From the NCBI GenBank assembly GCA_030248135.1, contig JASANC010002375.1, positions 62,001 through 126,000 on the forward strand: 64,000 bases of DNA. The letters run 5' to 3'. Each line of letters opens with the position of its first letter. The stretch's first letter is position 1. Positions 9,824 to 20,662 of the stretch are shown here, piece after piece. The DNA comes from Theristus sp. LFF4_11 (lineage: Eukaryota > Nematoda > Chromadorea > Monhysterida > Xyalidae). The position numbers and the translations under genes were made by a program. The notes beneath the pieces were generated by a model. The model saw only the letters and a list, made by a program, of their open reading frames with translations, did not search any database and was not told where the DNA came from.

Positions 9824-12800
9824 ATGAACGAAGAAAAGGGTAATAGTAGTTGCGACGGTAAGAAACGGACCAATTCAACGGAGTATGGAAACTTTGGTCT
9901 GGCCATTTTTCATGATTCGGTCTCGAAATCAACCGGCAACCGAAAGTCGGTCCTTCATGTGCAGAGTCCCGATGGGAAACGGCTGTTCTCCTATTCTCGG
10001 TTTGTCTTCAGTTTTTTTTCTCGCTTAATATTACCAATGTTGTTCGGACTTCATGTTCATACTGCACCGATTGTGGTGAAGGCCTCTTCAGAAGTGTGCA
10101 TTCTTGTTATGAATTTGTATGACACAGTAATGTTGCACAACCACGCACACATGCGGTGTTACCGCAGCGCGCTCACCAGTGTGTGTGTGTTTCTAACTGT
10201 GGAATATTGTTGTCTGGTGTAACAAACAACACTGCGCTCGTGTCTTCCAATCGTATATTTCGATTGGTGATTCGAATTACACCGCTGTTTTTTTCTCAGT
10301 ATTACACCACTCAATTTCATTGCAAACAGAAAACCATTACAGTCAGGCAGTGGAGTCTGACGGTTCGACGGCATACCAATGCAGTCGATGCAAGTACGCG
10401 CACAAGCAGGCGCTGGCACTCGGCGAAGACCGCCTACCGATACCAAGGTTGCGTCACGATCAAACAAAGACGCGTTTTTGTTTTAGCACAATTTTTACTT
10501 GAAACACGTTCACTCACCACCAATCGATGTCAGAAACCCGAAGGTATCGATTTCTCTAAATTTCCGCGAAACATACAAATTGATTTCAAACGGGTTTCAG
10601 CTGTTTTTTGTTCAGCCACTTTCATTATCAGAAATTGGCACCGTCGAACCGCTGTGGTCTCACTCCAATTCAATGTCACGTTTTAGAGCTCCATCCGTTG
10701 TGGTATCACGGCCCAATTCAGTTGTGCACATTGCAGAGCGAAAATCAGCCCCCAGGGCTACCACCTGATCGATCCGTTTGAGAGGCCGCATTTCTGCGTC
10801 GACTGGCAACCGCTGTTGAAGGGACTTCCAAGACCGCCGCGCCAACCGAAGCGTCCCAGACGGACGGATTCCGAGCTGTTCGCGCAACAAGAAGCCGAGG
10901 AGCGAATGCTGGTTGGTTGGGCACGCTTTTTGGCGAGATTTATTGGACCCTTTTGTGTTTTTTGGCAAAAGTTATTCATATCACTCATTCTGTGCTTTTT
11001 TGTTCACCCTTTTTAGGCATTCGAGGTCAGCGCAGTGTGTTCAGAGCAGAGGCGAGCAAAAATTTGGACAGACATCGAAAGTAAAATATCTCGCGATTTT
11101 TTGGATCATCTCGAAGAACCTTTGAAGCTTACTGATCTGATGTACCCACCGCACCGATTCGATTTCGAATTTTTGCTCGCCGCTGAGCATTTTTTTGCTT
11201 TTTTTATGACTGTATGAAATAAAAACGATGAGTGGTCAGTTTTATAAAAGTGAGTAGTGTTTAAAAAGTGAGGAGTTTTACTCCAGGGTGTTCCAAAAGT
11301 TATACCATGACAAAGTCCAATTGAATGGTTGCATCTAAATTTCTTTTTTAACCACAGATTTATATTGGATTGATATTTCTGCAAAATTCAATCAATTATT
11401 TGACACTGCCGGTTCACATCTCCATTAATTTATCCAGAACTTGTTTCACTGTCTGACGTTTGCAACACCCTGGAGTAAAACTCCTCACTTTTCAGACACT
11501 CCTCACTTTTATAAGACTGACCACTGAACAATGTTGCACGCTTTTGTGTTTTGTATGTTCTGTGTTGATTCGACACCGTCATGTTGCGAAACACCTGGCT
11601 TGACTTACCGAACGTACATTGCCTCAACGAACTGATTTTAGAAACTGATTGTCGAACTCTCCGACATTCAACACTTGCAGCTCTGAATTCCCGAAATCCA
11701 CTATCTCATTACCAGAAGGCAAGAAAAAATTCAGTAAAATACCCAAAAATCCGCTCGCAAAAAAAGAAAATCACCAAGCATGGCTGATGCCGACTACGAT
11801 CCGAACGAGTCGCTCGGCGAGGACTCGGACGGCGCGGTCGACTCGGAGGAGGAGGTCGACGAAGCGTTGCTCTTAAATCCGACCCGAGATGCGACCGAAT
11901 TGACGACGACGTCGAAACAGTGCGATCGAAAACAGCAACAAGAACGCGTCCGCCCGTCCCGCTATGCGCCCCGCCATTCCGTGGACTTCAAGCTGAAAGC
12001 GGTCGATTGTAGTAAGACGCATTCGTTCAGCGAGACGGCGCGAATCTTTGGCGTGTTCCGCAACAGCGTCAAGTACTGGCGACGACAGGAGGCACAGTTG
12101 CGCAGGAAGGCGCTCAAGTTGGCCGGGCAGTCGAAAGCCGAACCGCTGGCTGAGGACGCGCCACCGCCGGCGAAGCGAGCGAAGGTCGGTTTGATGGATG
12201 GCTTGCTACAAGGGGAGGTGGAAACGCCAGGCTGCTTTTGTAGGTGCACATAGTCCGGTGACAGTGCTGCAACACAACTGAGCCACTATGAATCTAATAA
12301 TAAACACCACCACAGTTCCGTTTTTTTCATGTTAATGGATTCACCAATGGGCTCGTGGAGTAATATGACAGTTTAGGAGATTAATTGCGCTACGAAAACA
12401 TTCATGACACTTTTATTACTAAGGTCTCGCATCTATCAGTTCAGTTATATTTAGCGTGCAAGTTGTGCAAAGCAATGCACAATTCACACAACAACGAACT
12501 ATTGAGTGCAATGCTTTAGCCAATAGCTCAATTGTTTTGTTCAGGTCACGACTCCAGCTGAGATGAATGACACGGCCAAGCAATCACCAAAACCATTGCA
12601 ACAACGCTCCGAAAGCCCGCAGCAAACAGCGCACGACAACGAAACAGAACAGCCGAACACTACCGAAACGGCCATCACAAGCACCGACGAGCAGTCAACG
12701 AAACCGAAACCGCCCAAAAAGCAGTATTCGTTGGATTTCAAGTTGAAAGTGCTGGAATACAATCGAACGCACTCACAAAATCAAACGTCGAACAAGTTCA

Positions 12801-13992
12801 ACGTCGATCGAAAAGTGATTCGATACTGGCGCGACAACGCTGCGCAACTGTATGAGAAGAGAAAGGCGGAAATGCAGAAACTGAAAGAAGAAACGCGCAT
12901 GAAGGAGCGAACACCACCGATGGAAGCGGATGTTCTGGAATCGTTGGATGCGCATGTCGGTGGTTTGCTCGTGCACATTCGGGAGTTTCAGTTCGGTTTT
13001 TTTCGACTTTTGGACCATCGGACTTCTCGGTTCAGCTGACGCTCTTTAATGTTCAGTGCTCAATTCACTCCATTGCGCGCGCAGCGAACTATTTTTACGG
13101 TTGTACGGTCTTCTTGCATGACGGTGTCGATCTTGTGCCGGTGTGCACTGTTGTGTGTGGACCGCGTTATAATTCATCCATCCTTCCTTTTTTACTTCGC
13201 AAAAAGCAGGAAACTTCGATAAAACTGTATAAACTGCCTTGTGGTACGGAGACCCACGACAATCTGACCTAAAATCTCGTGCGAGAATCAGTCTTTGCCA
13301 GCTTCCGCGCAAGACACCACAACAAAAACCAACCGAAAAAAGCACCATTGAGGCCCGTTTATACCTGACGTCGTCGCACGTCGGGTATCGATATGAACGG
13401 CAGTGCGCAATAACACGGACCTGAAGTGACGTGACGTGTCGTATGCGCATACGTCAGGTATAAACGGGCCTTCATTGTCGCATTGCAGCTGTTCGACGCA
13501 CCCCAACCAGATCGCAACACCGGCAGCACCGCTGCGATCGAGTCGAACAGCTACGAGTTTGACGAGGAGGCGTTTTCACCGACGGCCGCCAGCGCCGGTC
13601 GGCAATACTTCCAGCATCGCGGCTTCGCGTACGACTCGACGAAGCGACGCATCGAGGCGTCCGAGGAGACGGAGCGCCTCCAGCAGGTCGTCCTCCGCGA
13701 GCAGCTCGAACTGCTGCGGGAGCAGCGCCGCGCGCACACGGAGCAACGGCGGGTGAACGCGAAACGCGAGGCGAAAATCGCCGAACACCGCCAGTTGATC
13801 GCCGAACAGAAGCAGCTGGTTCGCTTGCAGAAACGCTTCTACAGGAAACGACTGGAGGTGATGGGTGAGGCGGCCGGCAGTAGCGACGAAGAGTATGAAC
13901 AGGACTCGGACAAGGTGGATCGGCGGGCGATGAACGATGTGCAGCTGCTGCACAATGGTGATGGTGATGGTGACAGCCACGGGGGAACTTGA
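9824..13992 (+). CDS. Array member 5: zinc-module exons sharing a terminal exon with a Brinker-type gene
   Basis: Exons 9824-9999, 10343-10447, 10737-10911 and 13489-13992; 960 nt, 319 aa if spliced directly. E1: MNEEKGNSSCDGKK...YGNFGLAIF, RKSVLHVQSPDGKRLFSYSR. E2: YQCSRCKYAHKQA, LPIPR. E3: SPQGYHLIDPFERPHFCVDW, then RQPKRPRR. No E4 lies before the helix-turn-helix exons at 11,780-12,955, so the only available terminal exon is 13,489 (LFDAPQPDRNTGSTAAIESN, basic RQYFQHRGFAYDSTKRR, coil RLQQVVLREQLELLREQRR). All junctions are phase-consistent. Whether transcripts skip or include the Brinker exons is unknown. The promoter region 9,416-9,823 shows no obvious element. Confidence 0.62.
11231..11525. 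repeat. Palindromic MITE with about 60-bp terminal inverted repeats
   Basis: AGTGGTCAGTTTTATAAAAG at the left mirrors CTTTTATAAGACTGACCACT at the right. Inside, CTCCAGGGTGTTCCAAA mirrors TTTGCAACACCCTGGAG, a CAGGGTGTT terminus typical of mariner-type elements. It sits between the zinc-module exons of member 5 and the Brinker exons, where a promoter for the latter would be expected. Confidence 0.6.
11780..13992 (+). CDS. Tandem Brinker/CENP-B-type HTH protein with family coiled-coil tail
   Basis: Exons 11780-12184, 12545-12955 and 13489-13992; 1320 nt, 439 aa. Exon 1 starts MADADYDPNESLGED (acidic), then a first HTH: SVDFKLKAVDCSKTHSFSET, ARIFGVFRNSVKYWRRQEAQ. Exon 2 holds a second HTH: YSLDFKLKVLEYNRTHS, then KFNVDRKVIRYWRDNAAQL. 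The F-K-[LR]-x-[VA]-[IL]-x(3)-R/K-THS...V-x-Y-W-R pattern is that of the Brinker DNA-binding domain family, related to CENP-B/Psq HTHs. Exon 3 is the AAIESN + coiled-coil exon also used by member 5. Every exon is phase 0 at both junctions. The donors GTCGGT follow AAG and CAT. Probably a nuclear DNA-binding protein (inference). Confidence 0.65.
13352..13470. repeat. MITE, GGCCCGTTTATACC family, best copy
   Basis: Near-perfect terminal inverted repeats: GGCCCGTTTATACCTGACGT left, ACGTCAGGTATAAACGGGCC right. It lies in the intron just upstream of the shared E4 acceptor at 13,488. The tandem-duplicated partner is at 16,704-16,804 with a small internal deletion. Confidence 0.75.
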
Positions 13993-14799
13993 GCTCGATC
14001 AATAATGGGCCGGACTCTCACCACCAGCCGCAGTTTGATAACTGATTGATTGATTAATTGATTGATTGGATTGATTGATTATCTGTTGGGGATTTGTAGA
14101 TGTGGTGATTGGTGCACTTTTGTGGATCGTGGATCGTAAAAATAACCAAGTAATCATAAAGAGCGTTGTTTTGTGTTGTTTTTGGTGTGTTTGTTGTACT
14201 GTATTGCTTTGCTTCATCGTTCGCTTTTAAAATGTTTTTCTGTTAACTGTTGTACTGTATGCATACCATGTGGATATTGTCGTGATATCTCGGACAAACA
14301 CGATGAACCGAGTCACAACGGTCATTCCATGGTCATTTTTGCACAATCTTCAAGATAGTAAATGTCAAATTAATACGTTTTAAAATAAAATTTCATGATG
14401 TGCTGCAAAGTACTGTTGAAGGAATCAGTTCGAACAAGGTTGCTATAACCATCCTGAAATATAGTTTGTTTATCGGAACCTGTGTATGACGCTGATGCAG
14501 GCATTCGGACACTGCTCGTGCGTCTGTCGGTGTCATTTTGATGTGACAGGTTTTCATAAATGAACTTTACTTTGTCGCATCGCAACCCGTTTACATAGCG
14601 TTGCCATATCACATACAAGGTGTCCCAAAAAAAACATAACAAAAGTAAATGGCTCGTGCGGCCCACTAGTTGCATGTCAAGCCATGAAATTTGAAACATT
14701 TTTAGAACTAAGGTGCACATTTTTTGTGTTCAATTGTTGTCCCGAAATTCTATTTTTTCAATAATATAACAGCAGAAATTCGTGAAAACTCAAAAATCA

Positions 14800-15171
14800 T
14801 CAAAATTCAGCATTTTGACTCAGGATAAACATCATTGTCGTCATTGAGATTTTCATTGGGCAATGGCACAAGTTTATCTTCAGTGCATCTTCACTGACGT
14901 CATCGTGTTCATCCTCTCGGACCTTCAGTTTCATTTTTCTCAGTTGCTCAATTTGTTTTCCATTGTTTTCAATGAACGCCAACATTCGATGTTTGAAAAT
15001 GACGATCACTTTCTGGTGCAGCGTCCGATCACCCTTGATTTCTTGCACACCGTTGCGAATTTTGCTCTTCAAATCGTCGACACTGGTGGGCGCCGAACGG
15101 TACACAATTTTCTTCAGGTGACCCCGAACCCATAAGTCAAGAGGAAATTGTGCGCCAGCACGAACAAACAA
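14800..15171 (-). pseudogene. Mariner transposase C-terminal fragment (left arm)
   Basis: About 100 codons matching the end of Tc1/mariner transposases: the W-x-x-G-x-L-K-x-x-V-Y-R-x-x-P-x-x-x-x-D-L-K block, followed by HRMLAFIENNGKQIEQL. The N-terminal HTH and the DDE/D catalytic residues are absent. An inverted partner copy is at 15,333-15,575 on the plus strand. Confidence 0.7.
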
Positions 15172-15332
15172 GTGCGCAAGTGGCTGTTAGCGTCTTTCGA
15201 TGAATCTGCCGCAGGGGCAGAGCAGAACTGATTGGCAAACGAGGACTCTGGACCTGAATGAAGCTCTTGACTTCTGGGTTTGGGACATCAGAAGAAAATT
15301 GTGCACCGTAGGGCTCCCACCATTGCAGCGGT

Positions 15333-15575
15333 GTGCAAGAAATCAACGATGATCGGGCGCTGTATCAGAAGGTGATCGTCAGTTTCAAACATCGAATGTC
15401 GGCGTTCATTGAAAACAATGGGAAACAAATTGAGCAACTGAGAAAAATGAAACTGAAGGTCCGAGAGGTTGAACACGATGACGTCAGTGAAGATGCAGCT
15501 GAAGATAAACTTGTGCCACTGCCAAATGAAAATCTCGATGACGACAATGATGTTTATCCTGAGCCAAAATGCTGA
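15333..15575 (+). pseudogene. Mariner transposase C-terminal fragment (right arm)
   Basis: Same segment as the left arm, inverted: QEINDDRALYQKVIVSFKHR, then IENNGKQIEQLRKMKLKVRE and an acidic tail. It differs from the left arm by scattered substitutions, so the two arms have diverged since the palindrome formed. Confidence 0.65.
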
Positions 15576-15912
15576 ATTTTGGTGATTTTTGAGTTTTTAC
15601 GAATTTCTGCTGAAATATCATTGAAAAAGTGGAATTGCGGGATAAAAATTGAACACAAAAAAATGTGCACCTTAGTTCTAAAGTGTTTCAAATTTCATGG
15701 CTTGACATGCAACCAGTGGGCCGTACAAGCCATTTACTTTTGTTATGTTTTTTGGGACACCCTGTACTATCAGTTAAATAATCAGAGTCGCTACACACCA
15801 TAAAGTTGCCAAACAGAAGCAACAAACGTCAAACCGAAACGCAAATGGCAGACGGGTACAATGCTTTAGCCAATAGCTCAATTGTTTTGTTCAGGTCACG
15901 ACTCCAGCTGAG

Positions 15913-17335
15913 ATGAATCACACGGCCAAGCAATCACCAAAACCCGAAAGCCCGCAGCAAACAGCGCACGACAACAAAACAGAACAGCCGAACACTACCG
16001 AAACGGCCATCAAAAACACCAACGAGCAGTCAACAAAACGGAAACAGTGCAAAAAGCAGTATTCGTTGGATTTTAAGTTGAAAGTGCTGGAATACAATCG
16101 AACGCACTCACAAAATCAAACGTCGAACAAGTTCAACGTCGATCGAAAAGTGATTCGATCTTGGCGCGACAACGCTGCGCAACTGTATGAGAAGAGAAAG
16201 GCGGAAATGCCGGAACTGGAAGAAGAAACGCGCATGAAGGAGCGAACACCACCGATGGAAGCGGATGTTCTGGAATCGTTGGATGCGCATGTCGGTGGTT
16301 TGCTCGTGCACTTTCGGCAGTTTCAGTTCGGGTTTTTTCGCTTTTTGGACGATTTCAAGTGTCGAGAGATCGGGTTTCTGGGTTCAGCTGGCACTCTTTA
16401 ATGTTCAGTGCTCAATTCACTCCATTGCGCGCGCAGCGAACTATTTTTACGGTTGTACGGTCTTCTTGCATGACGGTGTCGATCTTGTGCCGGTGTGCAC
16501 TGTTGTGTGTGGACCGCGTTATAATTCATCCATCCTTCCTTTTTTACTTCGCAAAAAGCAGGAAACTTCGATAAAACTGTATAAACTGCCTTGTGGTACG
16601 GAGACCCACGACAATCTGACCTAAAATCTCGTGCGAGAATCAGTCTTTGCCAGCTTCCGCGCAAGACACCACAACAAAAACCAACCGAAAAAAGCACCAT
16701 TGAGGCCCGTTTTTACCTGACGTCGTCGCACGGTAGTGTGCAATAACACGGACCTGAAGTGACGTGACGTGTCGTATGCGCATACGTCAGGTTCCAAACG
16801 GGCCTTCATTGTCGCATTGCAGCTGTTCGACGCACCCGAACCAGATCGCAACACCGGCAGCACCGCTGCGATCGAGTCGAACAGCTACGAGTTTGACGAG
16901 GAGGCGTTTTCACCGACGGCCGCCAGCGCCGGTCGGCAATACTTCCAGCATCGCGGCTTCGCGTACGACTCGACGAAGCGACGCATCGAGGCGTCCGAGG
17001 AGACGGAGCGCCTCCAGCAGGTCGTCCTCCGCGAGCAGCTCGAACTGCTGCGGGAGCAGCGCCGCGCGCACACGGAGCAACGGCGGGTGAACGCGAAACG
17101 CGAGGCGAAAATCGCCGAACACCGCCAGTTGATCGCCGAACAGAAGCAGCTGGTTCGCTTGCAGAAACGCTTCTACAGGAAACGACTGGAGGTGATGGGT
17201 GAGGCGGCCGGCAGTAGCGACGAAGAGTATGAACAGGACGAGGTGGATCGGCGGGCGATGAACGATGTGCAGATGCTGCACAATGGTGATGGTGATGGTG
17301 ATGGTGATGGTGACCAACAGCCACGGGGAACTTGA
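15913..17335 (+). CDS. Duplicated single-Brinker + coiled-coil gene, possible chimera
   Basis: Exons 15913-16290 (phase-0 end before GTCGGTGG) and 16823-17335; 891 nt, 296 aa if it starts at the ATG at 15,913. It is the duplicate of exon 2 and the terminal exon of the 11.8-kb gene, without exon 1. The exon also extends upstream in frame to the old acceptor at 15,894, so it could be spliced onto upstream exons as an alternative. The HTH is intact except that VIRYW became VIRSW, losing the conserved Tyr. The terminal exon lost an SD-K segment and gained GD repeats near the end. Upstream lies a copy of the member 6 promoter and its ATGGCAGACG start, which reads into a stop and is out of frame with the HTH. 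Confidence 0.5.
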
Positions 17336-18035
17336 GCTCGATCAGTAATGGGCCGGACTCTCACCACCAGCCGCAGTTTGATAACTGATTGATTGATTAA
17401 TTGATTGATTGGATTGATTGATTATCTGTTGGGGATTTGTAGATGTGGTGATTGGTGCACTTTTGTGGATCGTGGATCGTAAAAATAACCAAGTAATCAT
17501 AAAGAGCGTTGTTTTGTGTTGTTTTTGGTGTGTTTGTTGTACTGTATTGCTTTGCTTCATCGTTCGCTTTTAAAATGTTTTTCTGTTAACTGTTGTACTG
17601 TATGCATACCATGTGGATATTGTCGTGATATCTCGGACAAACACGATGAACCGAGTCACAACGGTCATTCCATGGTCATTTTTGCACAATCTTCAAGATA
17701 GTAAATGTCAAATTAATACGTTTTAAAATAAAATTTCATGATGGACTGCAAAGTACTGTTGAAGGAATCAGTTCGAACAAGGTTGCTATAACCATCCTGA
17801 AATATAGTTTGTTTATCGGAACCTGTGTATGACGCTGATGCAGGCATTCGGACACTGCTCGTGCGTCTGTCATTTTGATGTGACAGGTTTTCATAAATGA
17901 ACTTTACTTTGTCGCTTCGCAACCCGTTCACATAACGTTGCCTTATCACATACTATCAGTGAAATACCGTGATCAGAGTCGCTACACACCATAAAGTTGC
18001 CAAACAGAAGCAACACACGTCACACCGAAACGCAA

Positions 18036-20367
18036 ATGGCAGACGCAGAGGACAACAACGTCGATGCGAAGAAGCGAAAATATTCGTCAACGGAGTACGG
18101 AAATTTCGGATTGGCAGTGTTTCACGACACGGTTTTCCGAACGGGGTTTCGTCGATCGGTGCTGCATGTGCACAGTCCAGACGGGAAACATGTGTTTTCA
18201 TATTCGCGGTGAGTGTTTTGGTGTTTGTTTGTTTTCGCTATCTTGATTTTCAGATTCAGATCCCTAGCACTGAGTGAGTAGCAGCAAAGTACTGGTACGT
18301 AATTTGAGTTTTTTTTTCGTTGAGGGACTGGACTAAACTGGAGAAAAACTATGTACCATAACTGGTATGGGCATGGTTAGCATCTGAGCAGTCTGTAGTT
18401 GTTGATGTTGCACCATCTGGTTATCAACCGAACGCTTTCTACTATTGTTGTTTTCTATTCGGCACACAATAACGCGAGAAACGTGCACAAGGAAACCAGT
18501 TCCAAATCAGTGACATCATGTCTTGAATGCAAATTGTATTCGGATTATTCGGCTGTTTCACTGTGCAGCCACCGAGTGGAGCCGGACGGCTCGACGATGT
18601 ACCAGTGCAGTCGGTGCAAATACGCCCATAGGCGAGCGATGGCCATGAACGACGACACTCCGCGGCCGCCGATACCGAGGTATAGCAGGTTTGCTGGAGA
18701 CTGTCAGGCAGACTGACTGATGTTGTTGTCGTCGCAGACACCGCATTTCGTGTTTCTTCTGCGTTTGTTTTCCACGTGTATTTTTTTGTTCTGTCTACTG
18801 TTGCTCAAGCGACAAAGCGGAGCAGAAAGCAATGCGAACAGTGACATTCGCTTCTCTGCGTGTGTTGTTTGCGACTGTGTAACAGCTTTTGCATGGTGAT
18901 CGACCCTGAAACGTCAAGTAAACGAACATTTCAGAGCGAAAATCAGCCCTCAGGGCTACCATCTGGTCGACCCGCACGATCAGCCGCATTTCTGCACCGA
19001 ATGGCAGCTGCCCGGACCGACGAAGAAGCGAAAAATGCCCGAGAATTCGTTCTACGCGCAGCAGAAGGAGGAGGAACGAATGATGGTTGGCAAGAACTTT
19101 CTATCACCGTTTTTTGTACCGTTTGTTTTCTTTCGCTTTGTGAGCTGCACTTGCGACTTGTGCTGACACCATGAGTGAGGAAAGGATGGAAAAGTCCTTC
19201 AGTTGAGTGAAGTGGAATAAACAAAGTCGTCAGCTGGCAATTCGTCTGTAGTATTTGATTGGTTCTTTTTGATTGATTTGATTCTTCCATTGGCACTATT
19301 GTGCGTCCACAGTGCATATTTACAATAGCGATCAAACGGTTTTTTTTAATATTTGAAGCACGCCCCCCACCGATTTCGGAAACCCGAAGGTACCAAACTT
19401 CGGTGGGATTGGGGAACGGACGGCTCACCATCCCGTGGAACCAATACCCTCGCCACGTGAGGGGGACAGCCTCTAAGCCCCGCTCTGTCCTGGGGGCACC
19501 AGTGATCTTAGTCCGATTTCGGTTTCGGTGGCCTGCGGTCGCTATATCCCCGTAGGGCAGCGAATCCGAAAGCTTTAGTTGAAAAGTTTCAAGTACAACC
19601 GCCAACATTCTTGTGTTTTTTTAATGTATCTGTATGTTGTCACAATTATTTCTCGTTCTCGCTCTATTCAGCATTTCGAGGAGCAACGCCCGCAGGTGGT
19701 CGCTGCAATCGAATCGAACGACTACGACGACGACGACGACGACGACCCGGACAACCACCACCACCACCAACACAACTACTCGTTCTCGCCGCCGGGCAGC
19801 AGCAGTGGCGGCGGCTGTCGCAAATACTTCAAGCACAACGGATTCGCGTACGACTCGACGAAGCGACGCGTCGAGGCGACGGAGGAGACGGAGCGCCTCC
19901 AGCAGGCCGTCCTCCGCGAGCAGTTGGAGCTCTTGAAGGAGGAACGACGTGCGCTGACGGCGAGACGGCGGTTGCACGCGAGACGAGAGGCCGAACAGAG
20001 GCAGTTGATCGTCGAACAACGCAAGGTGGCGACGTTCCAGAAGCTGTACTACAAGAAACAGCTGCAGTCGGTCGGTGGGACGGTGAAGAGCAGCGAGGAT
20101 GAGTACGAGCAGGAGGAGGAGGTGGAGGAGGAGGAGGAGGAGGATCAGCAGCCGATCAGCGATGGGCTTCATGAACAGCCAATCAATGATCAGCACCATC
20201 AGCAGCCTATCAGTGATCAGCACCATCAGCGGCCTATCAGTAATCAGCGACAACATCAGCAGCCAATCAACGAATTGCAAACGCATTCAACTAAGAATGA
20301 GCAGTTGCACTTGAACCTGGCGAATGGGTCGAGTGGTCAAAGTCACGACACTGGGTTCGCAGTTTAA
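18036..20367 (+). CDS. Array member 6: zinc-module + coiled-coil protein with PIS-repeat tail
   Basis: Exons 18036-18208, 18569-18679, 18935-19085 and 19672-20367; 1131 nt, 376 aa. E1 has YGNFGLAVFHDTVFRTG and VLHVHSPDGKHVFSYSR. E2 has DGSTMYQCSRCKYAHRRA and RPPIPR. E3 has SPQGYHLVDPHDQPHFCTEW, PTKKRK and QQKEEERMM before the GTTGGC donor. E4 has VVAAIESNDY, an Asp run, a His-rich stretch, CRKYFKHNGFAYDSTKRR and a long coil. The tail contains four imperfect repeats of PI[SN]DQHHQQ-type sequence and ends LANGSSGQSHDTG. This is one of the cleanest family representatives. Intron 3 holds a GAAGGTACC repeat. Confidence 0.8.
19330..19565 (+). repeat. CCGAAGGTACCAAA repeat family, copy 1
   Basis: In intron 3 of member 6. 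CGGAAACCCGAAGGTACCAA, then a GGGATTGGGGAACGG block and CCCTCGCCACGTGAGGGGGA. Related sequence is at about 21,035-21,190 (AAACCCGAAGGTACCAAAG, CGCCTTCGCCACAAGAAGGG) and 44,020-44,105 (GAAACCGTAAGGTACACCAA). I do not recognise the family; no inverted ends are obvious. Confidence 0.45.
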
Positions 20368-20662
20368 TAGTAGTTGATAGTTACGATTGTTCAGATTGTA
20401 GTGATTGATCGTCTTAGTCGTGCCGCCGTCTCACATGTGATGTTCCACAGTAGCAAGCAAACGTACTGTGTGTCTCGTTTTGCTTCATGTTTTTGGTGTT
20501 GTAGCGTGTCGTGGTTTTAGTTGTTTGAATTGCTTTCACATGTTGTGACGTGATGGTTGGTTCGATAAATATTTAGTCATATTGTTATGGTACTTTTGAC
20601 TTCATCAAGATTCTTAACATGCGTAACAGTTGCATATTGAATGTTGTCTTGTGGTATTTTAA

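Larger units (their letters stand above)
14616..15764. mobile_element. Palindromic mariner-type element with TA target duplication
   Basis: Termini CAAGGTGTCCCAAAAAA and TTTTTTGGGACACCCTG, flanked by TA at 14,614-14,615 and 15,765-15,766. The other duplication unit has the empty site with a single TA at 17,951. The two arms (about 14,616-15,180 and 15,300-15,764) are inverted copies. Each encodes the C-terminal end of a Tc1/mariner transposase: the left arm on the minus strand (about 15,171-14,800; LWVRGHLKKIVYRSAPTSV, DDLKSKI) and the right arm on the plus strand (about 15,333-15,575; VIVSFKHRMSAFIENNGKQ). No catalytic DDE/D region is present, so it moved non-autonomously. Confidence 0.82.
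12509..18045 (+). repeat. 2.2-kb tandem duplication
   Basis: Unit 1 spans about 12,509-15,854 and unit 2 about 15,855-18,045. Excluding the mariner insertion (14,616-15,764), both are close to 2.19 kb. Each contains a Brinker exon, an E4 exon, 3' flank, and the 5' flank plus first ten coding bases of member 6. The junction is visible at 15,845-15,860, where ATGGCAGACG jumps to the sequence also found at 12,505 (ACAATGCTTTAGCC). Identity is very high, so the duplication is recent. Confidence 0.85.

Noticed and set aside
12956..13039. Brinker exon 2 ending at its own stop
   Set aside because: The text past the GTCGGTGG donor is not conserved between the two duplicates (different frames and ends), so it is probably intron.
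19301..19555. Coding exon in intron 3 of member 6
   Set aside because: The stretch is a dispersed GAAGGTACC repeat found in two other places; no family motif.
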